Positions 1 to 5,915 of a stretch of 7,282 nucleotides of DNA are shown piece after piece. Below the pieces are notes generated by a model that had not been told where the DNA came from, made no database searches, and saw only the letters and a program-made list of their open reading frames with translations. The stretch spans positions 1 to 7,282 of the forward strand of contig JAESUF010000005.1 of NCBI GenBank assembly GCA_016763215.1, given 5' to 3'. The DNA is from Flavobacteriaceae bacterium. Its GTDB lineage: Bacteria; Bacteroidota; Bacteroidia; Flavobacteriales; Flavobacteriaceae. The translations under genes and the position numbers were made by a program. Position 1 is the first letter of the stretch, and each line of letters opens with the position of its first letter.

Positions 1-2103
1 ATCTTTAAATGGATCTCCAACAGTATCTCCCGTAATTGCAGCTTCATGTGCAGGTGATCCTTTGTGTGTCATTTCTCCATTAATCATTACTCCAGCTTCG
101 AAAGATTTCTTAGCGTTGTCCCATGCACCACCAGCATTGTTCTGGAAGATAGCCCATAAAACACCACTTACAGTAACACCAGCCATATAACCACCTAACA
201 TTTCAGCAATCATCATATTATCCATTCCAAAAATCATTGGAACAAACGTAATTACTAATGGAAATCCGATAGTTAGTAAACCAGGTAACATCATTTCTCT
301 TAGAGAAGCTTTGGTCGAAATTTCAACACATTTATCGTATTCTGGTTTCCCAGTACCTTCCATAATTCCAGGGATCTCTCTAAACTGACGTCTTACTTCG
401 TATACCATTTCCATAGCAGCTTTACCAACAGCATTCATTGCCAAGGCAGAGAATACTACAGGAACCATTCCTCCAATAAATAACATGGCTAAAACGGGTG
501 CTTTAAAGATGTTAATTCCGTCAATTCCAGTAAAGGTTACATAAGCAGCAAAAAGTGCTAATGAAGTTAATGCCGCAGAAGCAATTGCAAAACCTTTTCC
601 TGTTGCAGCAGTTGTATTACCTACTGAATCTAAAATATCTGTACGTTCTCTAACAATAGGATCTTGTTCGCTCATTTCAGCGATTCCACCTGCGTTATCA
701 GCAATAGGTCCGAAAGCATCAATAGCTAACTGCATTGCAGTTGTAGCCATCATAGCTGAAGCAGCCATTGCAACTCCATAAAATCCTGCAAAAGCATAAG
801 AAGACCAAATTGCTGCAGCAAATAAAATTACTGTAGGAAATGTAGAAATCATACCTGTTGCTAAACCAGCGATGATGTTTGTTCCTGCTCCTGTTGCAGA
901 TTTTTGAACAATATTTAAGATTGGTTTTTTACCTAAACCTGTATAGTATTCAGTTACTGAAGAAATAACTGCACCAACAATTAATCCAATAATTGTTGCT
1001 CCAAATACTCTTAAAGAAGAAATGTCTTTTAATATATTACCTCCAGTTTCAAAGAAATTCATTTTCATTGTTTCTGGTAACATCCAAGTAACTAAACCAT
1101 AACAAGAAACCGCAACTAAAGCAATTGAAAACCAGTTTCCTCTGTTTAAAGCGTTCATTACTTGAGGCTCTTTAGCGTCGTTAGATTTTATTTTCACCAA
1201 CATGGTACCTAACAAAGAGATAATAATTCCAACACCAGCAATAGACATTGGTAATAAGATAGGTCCGATACTTCCAAATCCTTTAAAAATATCAATATCG
1301 TTCACATCAATAATGTAGTTTCCTAATACCATTGCAGCGAGTACAGTTGCTACATAGGATCCGAATAAATCTGCTCCCATTCCAGCAACATCTCCAACAT
1401 TGTCTCCAACATTATCTGCAATTGTAGCAGGGTTACGTGGATCATCTTCAGGAATACCTGCTTCAACCTTCCCTACTAAATCTGCTCCAACATCGGCAGC
1501 CTTTGTGTAGATTCCTCCACCAACTCTTGCAAACAAGGCAATAGATTCTGCTCCTAAAGAGAAACCAGCAAGGGTCTCTAAAACGAGGGTCATTTTATCT
1601 GTTGAAAAAACACCTGATGCACCACCCATAAAATACTGATAGAAAAAGATGAAGAACGTTGTTAAGCCTAAAACGGCTAAACCTGCAACTCCTAATCCCA
1701 TTACGGTTCCACCGCCAAAAGATACTTTTAATGCGTTTGGTAAGCTCGTACGAGCTGCTTGTGTAGTTCTAACATTGGTTTTGGTTGCTATTCTCATTCC
1801 CATGTTTCCTGCAAATGCAGAAAAAACAGCTCCTAAGATAAATGCGACAACAATTAACCAATGTGTTGATGGTACAACTGTAGAGACAATAAATAGTAAA
1901 ATACTTACAACAACAACAAATATTGCCAAAAGTCTATACTCAGCTTTTAAGAAAGCCAAAGCACCTTCATAGATGTGGTCAGAAATTTCTTTCATCTTAC
2001 CATCACCTGCATCTTGTTTCATTACCCAAGATTTTTTGATTGCCATGTAAGCTAAACCGATTAATGCGGCTACTATTGGCATATAAATCATCATTGATCC
2101 CAT
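1..2103 (-). CDS. hppA: K+-dependent membrane-bound ion-translocating pyrophosphatase, 3' end outside window
   Basis: This integral inner-membrane enzyme hydrolyses cytoplasmic pyrophosphate and uses the energy to pump H+ or Na+ outward. The 701 codons present start at ATG 2103 (MGSMMIYMPIV) and stay open to the left edge. The family usually runs to roughly 700-800 residues and 16 helices, so probably only the last helix or so is missing. Visible signatures are GGGIYTKAADVGADLVGKVE (residues 195-214), the acidic DNVGDNVGDVAGMGADL stretch (230-246), RERTDILDSVGNTTAATGKG (485-504), NNAGGAWDNAKK (655-666) and GDTVGDPFKD at the edge (692-701). Together these supply the Asp and Lys residues that bind Mg-pyrophosphate. 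Ala499 and Gly502 in GNTTAATG are the K+-dependent type; K+-independent enzymes have Lys and Thr there. The usual helix-6 gate glutamate is Gly248 (DLFGSY), while helix 5 has an extra Glu186 (GAESIALF). By analogy with the Flavobacterium-type enzymes this favours H+ pumping, which is an inference. It has its own promoter, separate from the ppa gene upstream. Confidence 0.97.
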   Translation of the reverse strand, partial: MGSMMIYMPIVAALIGLAYMAIKKSWVMKQDAGDGKMKEISDHIYEGALAFLKAEYRLLAIFVVVVSILLFIVSTVVPSTHWLIVVAFILGAVFSAFAGNMGMRIATKTNVRTTQAARTSLPNALKVSFGGGTVMGLGVAGLAVLGLTTFFIFFYQYFMGGASGVFSTDKMTLVLETLAGFSLGAESIALFARVGGGIYTKAADVGADLVGKVEAGIPEDDPRNPATIADNVGDNVGDVAGMGADLFGSYVATVLAAMVLGNYIIDVNDIDIFKGFGSIGPILLPMSIAGVGIIISLLGTMLVKIKSNDAKEPQVMNALNRGNWFSIALVAVSCYGLVTWMLPETMKMNFFETGGNILKDISSLRVFGATIIGLIVGAVISSVTEYYTGLGKKPILNIVQKSATGAGTNIIAGLATGMISTFPTVILFAAAIWSSYAFAGFYGVAMAASAMMATTAMQLAIDAFGPIADNAGGIAEMSEQDPIVRERTDILDSVGNTTAATGKGFAIASAALTSLALFAAYVTFTGIDGINIFKAPVLAMLFIGGMVPVVFSALAMNAVGKAAMEMVYEVRRQFREIPGIMEGTGKPEYDKCVEISTKASLREMMLPGLLTIGFPLVITFVPMIFGMDNMMIAEMLGGYMAGVTVSGVLWAIFQNNAGGAWDNAKKSFEAGVMINGEMTHKGSPAHEAAITGDTVGDPFKD

Positions 2104-2139
2104 ATTCTATAAAGTTTGTTTTTTTGTTAATTTGCTGCG

Positions 2140-2170
2140 CAAAAGTAATAAAATCGACTCGAATAGAAAA
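2140..2170 (-). promoter_or_regulatory. Putative Bacteroidota-type promoter of hppA
   Basis: The minus strand reads TACTTTTG at 2147-2140, a full match to the -7 element TAnnTTTG. The -33 region, 19 bases upstream (2170-2167), is only TTTT, without the final G. Those bases are also the T-tract of the ppa terminator. The predicted start of transcription lies about 30 bases before the hppA ATG. The leader is A-rich with no clear Shine-Dalgarno sequence, as is usual in this phylum. Confidence 0.55.
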
Positions 2171-2199
2171 ACCCTTTCATATTGAATATGAAAGGGTTT
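2167..2199 (-). terminator. Intrinsic terminator of ppa
   Basis: A perfect inverted repeat has arms at 2169-2183 (AAACCCTTTCATATT) and 2185-2199 (AATATGAAAGGGTTT). In RNA it forms a long stem with a tight loop around position 2184. Read on the minus strand it begins 25 bases after the ppa stop codon and ends in GGGTTTTTC, giving the U-tract. On the plus strand the following bases (GTGTTATC) are a poor U-tract, so the direction is clear. It insulates hppA from ppa transcription. Confidence 0.85.
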
Positions 2200-2223
2200 G
2201 TGTTATCGGTAGGTGAATCTTGT

Positions 2224-2736
2224 CTAGATGGTGAAGTTACCATTTGTTTTGTGCTCACTGTTTTCGTAGCGTTCAACACATTTTTCAAAGATGTCATAGG
2301 CTTCTTTTGCATCTCCCCATCCACCAACATCAACTTTCTTTTTTTCTAAATCTTTATAGACTTGAAAGAAATGTGTGATTTCTCTTTTCAAGTGGACGTT
2401 CAGATCATTCAAATCATTCAAACGATTCCAAGTAGGATCGGAAATAGGAACGCAAATTACCTTTTCATCTTGCCCTTTTTCATCAGCCATATGAAACACA
2501 CCAATCGGTTTTACTTCCATCACACACATCGGAAACGTAGGTTGTGTTCCTAAGACCAATACATCTAAAGGATCTCCATCTAAAGCCAATGTTTCTGGGA
2601 TAAAACCATAATCCGCTGGATACATCATCGATGAGAAAAGTGTTCGGTCGAAACGAATTTTCTTCAGCTCAAAATCATACTCATATTTATTTCTACTTCC
2701 TTTAGGGATCTCTATTAAAACGTCGAATGTTTTCAT
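2224..2736 (-). CDS. ppa: Soluble inorganic pyrophosphatase, family I
   Basis: This cytoplasmic Mg2+-dependent enzyme splits pyrophosphate to two phosphates and so pulls nucleotide, amino-acid and lipid activation reactions forward. The 170 residues match the usual bacterial length of about 175. All the known active-site positions can be lined up with the E. coli enzyme: Glu9 (EIPKGS), Lys17 and Glu19 (KYEY), Arg31, Tyr39 and Tyr43, the signature DGDPLDVLV with Asp53, Asp55 and Asp58, Asp85, Asp90 and Lys92 (DEKGQDEK), and Tyr127-Lys128 (VYKDLE). It should be active. I start it at ATG 2736 (MKTFDVLIEIPKGS). The frame is open to an ATG at 2784, but those 16 extra residues (MDKKSLFCIFATQIKN) overlap the likely promoter and are foreign to the family. 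Stop TAG is followed by a strong terminator, so the gene is probably monocistronic although hppA follows on the same strand. A 9-base duplication encodes NDLNDLN at residues 107-113. Confidence 0.97.
   Translation of the reverse strand: MKTFDVLIEIPKGSRNKYEYDFELKKIRFDRTLFSSMMYPADYGFIPETLALDGDPLDVLVLGTQPTFPMCVMEVKPIGVFHMADEKGQDEKVICVPISDPTWNRLNDLNDLNVHLKREITHFFQVYKDLEKKKVDVGGWGDAKEAYDIFEKCVERYENSEHKTNGNFTI
2404..2430. repeat. 9-bp tandem repeat inside ppa
   Basis: ATCATTCAA occurs twice head to tail (2404-2412 and 2413-2421), followed by a degenerate third copy, ACGATTCCA (2422-2430). On the coding strand it reads WNRLNDLND, continuing into LN. The repeat keeps the frame. The spacing between the conserved Lys92 and Tyr127 (35 residues) is about that of E. 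coli PPase (37), so it does not add an obvious insertion. Confidence 0.6.
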
Positions 2737-2753
2737 ATTTTTTATTTGGGTTG

Positions 2754-2784
2754 CAAAAATACAAAATAGTGATTTCTTGTCCAA
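2754..2784 (-). promoter_or_regulatory. Putative promoter of ppa
   Basis: The minus strand carries TTG at 2784-2782, then 20 bases, then TATTTTTG at 2761-2754. Both elements and the spacing fit the Bacteroidota consensus. The -7 box ends 17 bases before ATG 2736, which implies a very short leader. It also argues against translation starting at the upstream in-frame ATG at 2784, which would lie before the predicted transcription start. Confidence 0.6.
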
Positions 2785-2788
2785 TTTA

Positions 2789-2819
2789 TTTGATGTTGGA
2801 GATTTAATCTTTAGTTTTA
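2789..2819 (+). promoter_or_regulatory. Putative promoter of the lipoprotein gene
   Basis: The plus strand has TTTG at 2789-2792, 19 bases, then TAGTTTTA at 2812-2819. That is seven of eight -7 positions, with A in place of the last G. It lies 18 bases before ATG 2838 and diverges from the ppa promoter. The two -33 elements are only a few bases apart, so the two genes could influence each other's transcription. Confidence 0.4.
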
Positions 2820-2837
2820 TACTTCAACAACAGAGAG

Positions 2838-3263
2838 ATGAATTTTAAAAACACCCTTTTTGGCCTTATGGTCTTATTTTTATTGAGTTGCGATGTAGGT
2901 GAAATTACACTTACTTGTGGCCCAAGAGCTGTTAAAAGTCCCGATTTTTATGCCCATGCGATCAGTACGGGTGAATTTACCATACGATCTGTTGTAGTAG
3001 ACGGAGATTGCTTGTTGATGAACGTGTCTGTAAGCAACGCTTGCGATGTTGCTGATGTTGGATTCGATTTAATCGGTTCTGGAACGGTCTCTGATCCCGA
3101 TTCGCCAGAAAGAAGTTTGCGGTTGGTGGCAACTGTAGGAACAACCTGTACTTCGTCTCAGAATAGGGTGGTGCGTTTTGATATTCGAAATCTTAGAACA
3201 CAAGGAAATCAAGTACGACTAAATATTCAAGGGTATGTGGATGCTGTTGTGTATGTTTACTAG
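2838..3263 (+). CDS. Small secreted lipoprotein of unknown function
   Basis: I do not recognise the family. The 141-residue product starts with a lipoprotein signal peptide: charged MNFKN, a hydrophobic core (LFGLMVLFL) and the lipobox LLSC with Cys18 as the lipidated residue. The mature N-terminus, CDVGE, is acidic; in Bacteroidota acidic residues just after the cysteine can act as a surface-export signal, so outer-membrane or surface location is plausible. The mature part has no membrane segment and alternates short hydrophobic strands with Gly, Asp, Ser and Thr turns, which suggests a compact beta-sandwich. Four further cysteines (27, 58, 69, 104) could form two disulfides in the periplasm or outside the cell. 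The start at 2838 follows a purine-rich AGAGAG and gives a clean signal peptide. It is the only plus-strand gene here, divergent from ppa and convergent with the DUF5686 gene, and so probably a single-gene unit. Confidence 0.85.
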   Translation: MNFKNTLFGLMVLFLLSCDVGEITLTCGPRAVKSPDFYAHAISTGEFTIRSVVVDGDCLLMNVSVSNACDVADVGFDLIGSGTVSDPDSPERSLRLVATVGTTCTSSQNRVVRFDIRNLRTQGNQVRLNIQGYVDAVVYVY

Positions 3264-3349
3264 AGACTAAGGATTAGAAAGAAAAGAAACAAGAGTAGAG
3301 AAAAGAGATGTTAGGGGTTAGGGAATTTAATTTCACCTATTACCTATTT
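3264..3349. other. Purine-rich convergent intergenic spacer
   Basis: This 86-base gap lies between two converging genes. Positions 3264-3323 are about five-sixths purine on the plus strand (AGAAAGAAAAGAAAC-like text) and end in TTAGGGGTTAGGG. After that come two CCTA words (3336-3339 and 3343-3346) and a run of T at 3347-3351. The TAGG and CCTA words could pair as two 4-bp helices split by an internal loop, so a weak plus-strand terminator for the lipoprotein gene is possible. I see no strong hairpin for either gene. Confidence 0.4.
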
Positions 3350-5854
3350 TTAAAAATTAAACCCAGTTCCAAAGGTGATTCCAAACTTACGTGCTCCTGG
3401 ATTGTCTAGGTAGTTCCCTCTAAAATTGAAATCTACTCGCAATACTTTTAGAATGTTTCCAATACCAATACTGTATTCATAGTAGGGTTTTCCGTCTGGC
3501 GCTTGTAACATAATTTGTGATGGATTATTGGTGGTATTCAACAAACGGTTTTTATCTGACAACTGACCCCAGGCCGCTCTAAATCCGACAATAGTTCTTA
3601 AATTTAAACGTCTAAACAATGGAATTCTCGCAAAGAGTCGACCGTTAAAATTATGTTCTAAATGAAAAGAAGCATAGGTGTCTGTCACAAATTCATAAAA
3701 ATCTAACTGATTAAAGGTATTGAAAAACGCAAAGAATGTCTGGTTTCCTGGAACAATACTTAAGAGTCCTAATGGAACTTCTCCAAACGTTTTTCCAGCC
3801 TCAAATGAGGTTCGTAATCTTCCAAATCCGCCTATAAACCAAGGTTGTGTATAGGAGAACTGAACTTTTGTATAATCGAAATCTCCATTTAAAATTCCTT
3901 TACTTCCTTTTGTGATTTGTAAGAAGACGCTTCGTAATTTATCGGTATTGGTTATTCTTTCTACTCCGGTACCCGATACCTTTCTGCCAGGATAGTAAGA
4001 GGCAGAGAAAATGGTTTCAAATTGTTTTATTTTCGATGAGATTCCAGTAGGTGAGCTAGGATCATTATAATCCAGACTAAACGTTGGTGAAGCCGAACGC
4101 AATGTTTTATAAGTACCGGACAAACTCACTTCCAAATTTCTAAATGGTTCTGCGAGTACGCTAACCATAGATAAGTTAATGTTGGTTAGCCTGTCATTGG
4201 ATCCTGTTCCAACAATAGATGAAGAACCATTACTTCTTCCTAAAACATCTGTAGAAGCAGTTAAGGAGGCTCCAATTTGTTCTACATCTCTACGATTTCC
4301 ACCAGAAATAATTAACCTGCTTTTTTTATCAAGAATTACTTTCCCTTGAAATCCGTATTTGAATTTTTTGTCTTTAAATCCGTATGCAGTATAGGCTTGA
4401 ACTCTCCATGGATCATTGTATCCAAAATAGGTTCTACCACCCGTTCTAACTCGAAGTCCTTCTACATCGTTAAATCCAAAAGTTGAAAAGATAGGACCAT
4501 AATCGAAATTTAAATTGTCAAATTCATAATACCCAGAAGAAAATGTAGCAATCAAACTATAGATTCGCTTAAACTTAGGAACTGTTTTTAAAGTGTCTAA
4601 CAACTTGTAGACTCCTTGCTCATCCTTGTTTAGTTTTTCCAACCGATTGGCTTCCCAAAACTCATCGGGTTGATTGTTGATGCTGTTGTCAAAATCGTAC
4701 TGTCTTTTGTCGTAGAATTTTGGATCTAGAGGTTTGTTAAATTCATAGTTGTTAAACAGGGTTGTTCTTTTCCCGTAGAGTCCTTTTGACTTCTCCCGTT
4801 TGTTCAATGCAAAATCAGATAAGAAATAATCTCTTTTTAATAAAAAGACAGAATCGTTTAGAATGTCAAATTCTTGCTCTATATAAATGTCTTTTACCCA
4901 GTTGATATTTGCATTTTTTGAAGCTTGCATATTAATTTCCTTAATAGCAAAAGTGGTGTCGTTTACCCAAAAATCACCTTTAAAAGTCAATTCGTTTTTA
5001 CGCCTTGGATAGTAGATAATATTATAACACCATTTATTGTCTATAAATGAACTATCCGCTAAATAGTAATTATAGTTGGCAATTCCGGTTTTAGACAAAG
5101 GACTTACAAAACTCTTGTAAAAGAATTTGATGTAATTATCATAGATATCATAGTCAGAGTACAAGTCGTCAATAAAATCGATAATAGCTTGATTGTTGCT
5201 AAAACCTGAATTTTTATTTCCTTTTAAAACTTGTTTTTCTTTCTTTAAAATATTGTCTCCATAGACTTGAGTTACCGATTCATTTAAGAAAACAGGAAGG
5301 TATGTTTTTCCTGTAATTTCGGAGGTGTCTATGTTTTTAAAAGCAAATTCCATTCCTCGAAACAACCTTTTTTTCTTAAAGGCGCTATCAATTGTGTTTA
5401 AGTCAAATTCTACTTTTTGGTATTTGTTGTATTGGTATTGCTTGAATTGCTTGACACCATTTTTTCGTTTTCGTTCCCAAATCTTACGAAGAATGTCTAT
5501 TGCTGGATTGTTCTTTTTGGATAGTTTTCCTGTAACAATAACAATTTCATTTAGTGTATTGGAATCTTCTTTTAATGTAAACTTCAGATTGTAATTTGTT
5601 CTCTTTAGGAGATCCATCTCAATGCTTTGAAATCCAATAAAAGAGACCACTAGCTTTTTCCAGGTCTTTTTAGATTCTAAGTAAAAGAGCCCATTTTCAT
5701 CAGACGTTGTTCCTTCAATAGAACCTTTGAATAGAATATTAGCATAAGCAAGAGGTTTGCCGTCTTCATCAAAAACATAACCTCTAACTTTGGTTTGAGC
5801 AAAGTTGGTTCCTACATAAAAAAATAGTAGGGAAACGAATAGAAATTTCTTCAT
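3350..5854 (-). CDS. DUF5686 family outer-membrane protein with N-terminal CarboxypepD_reg-like domain
   Basis: The 834-residue protein has a Sec signal peptide (MKKFLFVSLLFFYVGTNFA, cleavage before Gln20). A carboxypeptidase-regulatory-like beta-sandwich follows at about 22-110 (VRGYVFDEDGKPLAYANI, then VVSFIGFQS and LNEIVIVTG). This domain also precedes TonB-dependent receptors and DUF5686 proteins in Bacteroidota. The middle region, from about 115, has the charged IDILRKIWERKRKNG block, GDFWVNDTTFAIKEINMQ and the DEFWEANRLEKLNKDEQG block at about 400, all typical of DUF5686. From about 430 to the end, alternating amphipathic strands and a C-terminal aromatic (FGTGFNF) indicate an outer-membrane beta-barrel. 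There is no receptor plug domain, so this is not a SusC-type or siderophore receptor. Biochemical function is unknown. It lies 61 bases after pdhB on the same strand, but a terminator hairpin ends at its start codon, so expression depends on read-through or on a promoter in the gap. Confidence 0.9.
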   Translation of the reverse strand: MKKFLFVSLLFFYVGTNFAQTKVRGYVFDEDGKPLAYANILFKGSIEGTTSDENGLFYLESKKTWKKLVVSFIGFQSIEMDLLKRTNYNLKFTLKEDSNTLNEIVIVTGKLSKKNNPAIDILRKIWERKRKNGVKQFKQYQYNKYQKVEFDLNTIDSAFKKKRLFRGMEFAFKNIDTSEITGKTYLPVFLNESVTQVYGDNILKKEKQVLKGNKNSGFSNNQAIIDFIDDLYSDYDIYDNYIKFFYKSFVSPLSKTGIANYNYYLADSSFIDNKWCYNIIYYPRRKNELTFKGDFWVNDTTFAIKEINMQASKNANINWVKDIYIEQEFDILNDSVFLLKRDYFLSDFALNKREKSKGLYGKRTTLFNNYEFNKPLDPKFYDKRQYDFDNSINNQPDEFWEANRLEKLNKDEQGVYKLLDTLKTVPKFKRIYSLIATFSSGYYEFDNLNFDYGPIFSTFGFNDVEGLRVRTGGRTYFGYNDPWRVQAYTAYGFKDKKFKYGFQGKVILDKKSRLIISGGNRRDVEQIGASLTASTDVLGRSNGSSSIVGTGSNDRLTNINLSMVSVLAEPFRNLEVSLSGTYKTLRSASPTFSLDYNDPSSPTGISSKIKQFETIFSASYYPGRKVSGTGVERITNTDKLRSVFLQITKGSKGILNGDFDYTKVQFSYTQPWFIGGFGRLRTSFEAGKTFGEVPLGLLSIVPGNQTFFAFFNTFNQLDFYEFVTDTYASFHLEHNFNGRLFARIPLFRRLNLRTIVGFRAAWGQLSDKNRLLNTTNNPSQIMLQAPDGKPYYEYSIGIGNILKVLRVDFNFRGNYLDNPGARKFGITFGTGFNF

Positions 5855-5893
5855 AAGAAAAAAGACTTCATCAACATTTATGCCGATGAAGTC
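5855..5893 (-). terminator. Intrinsic terminator after pdhB, abutting the next start codon
   Basis: On the minus strand GACTTCATC (5893-5885) pairs perfectly with GATGAAGTC (5872-5864). Two G-U pairs and a CA/TG step can extend the stem to about 13 bp with a UAAA loop. TTTTTTCTT follows directly (5863-5855), and the next three bases are the ATG of the DUF5686 gene. The hairpin starts 22 bases after the pdhB stop, so it is well placed to end that transcript. It would also sit in the leader of any transcript starting just upstream and reading into the DUF5686 gene. Confidence 0.85.
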
Positions 5894-5901
5894 ATATAAC
5901 G

Positions 5902-5909
5902 CAAAAATG
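5902..5909 (-). promoter_or_regulatory. Possible -7 element for the DUF5686 gene
   Basis: The minus strand reads CATTTTTG, seven of eight positions of TAnnTTTG, between the pdhB stop and the terminator hairpin. No TTG or TTTG lies at the expected distance upstream. If used, transcription would begin just before the hairpin and place it in a leader of roughly 40 bases. The support is weak. Confidence 0.25.
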
Positions 5910-5915
5910 TGCGAT

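Noticed and set aside
1649..1972. Plus-strand open frame of 107 codons inside hppA.
   Set aside because: It is the antisense shadow of conserved transmembrane coding sequence, with no promoter or family resemblance.
2737..2784. Longer soluble pyrophosphatase starting at the in-frame ATG at 2784.
   Set aside because: The extra 16 residues do not belong to the family, the likely promoter (TTG at 2784-2782 and TATTTTTG at 2761-2754) covers this stretch, and ATG 2736 gives the standard EIPKGS start.
3311..3323. Telomere-like or G-quadruplex element at TTAGGGGTTAGGG.
   Set aside because: There are only two G-runs of three or more and no further tandem units, so a stable four-run quadruplex is not supported.
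3324..3336. Near-palindrome GAATTTAATTTC between the convergent genes.
   Set aside because: It is interrupted by mismatches and made only of A and T apart from its ends, as expected by chance in this AT-rich DNA.
3350..5854. TonB-dependent receptor.
   Set aside because: The N-terminal beta-sandwich and barrel are shared, but no plug domain follows residue 110; the middle region is of DUF5686 type.
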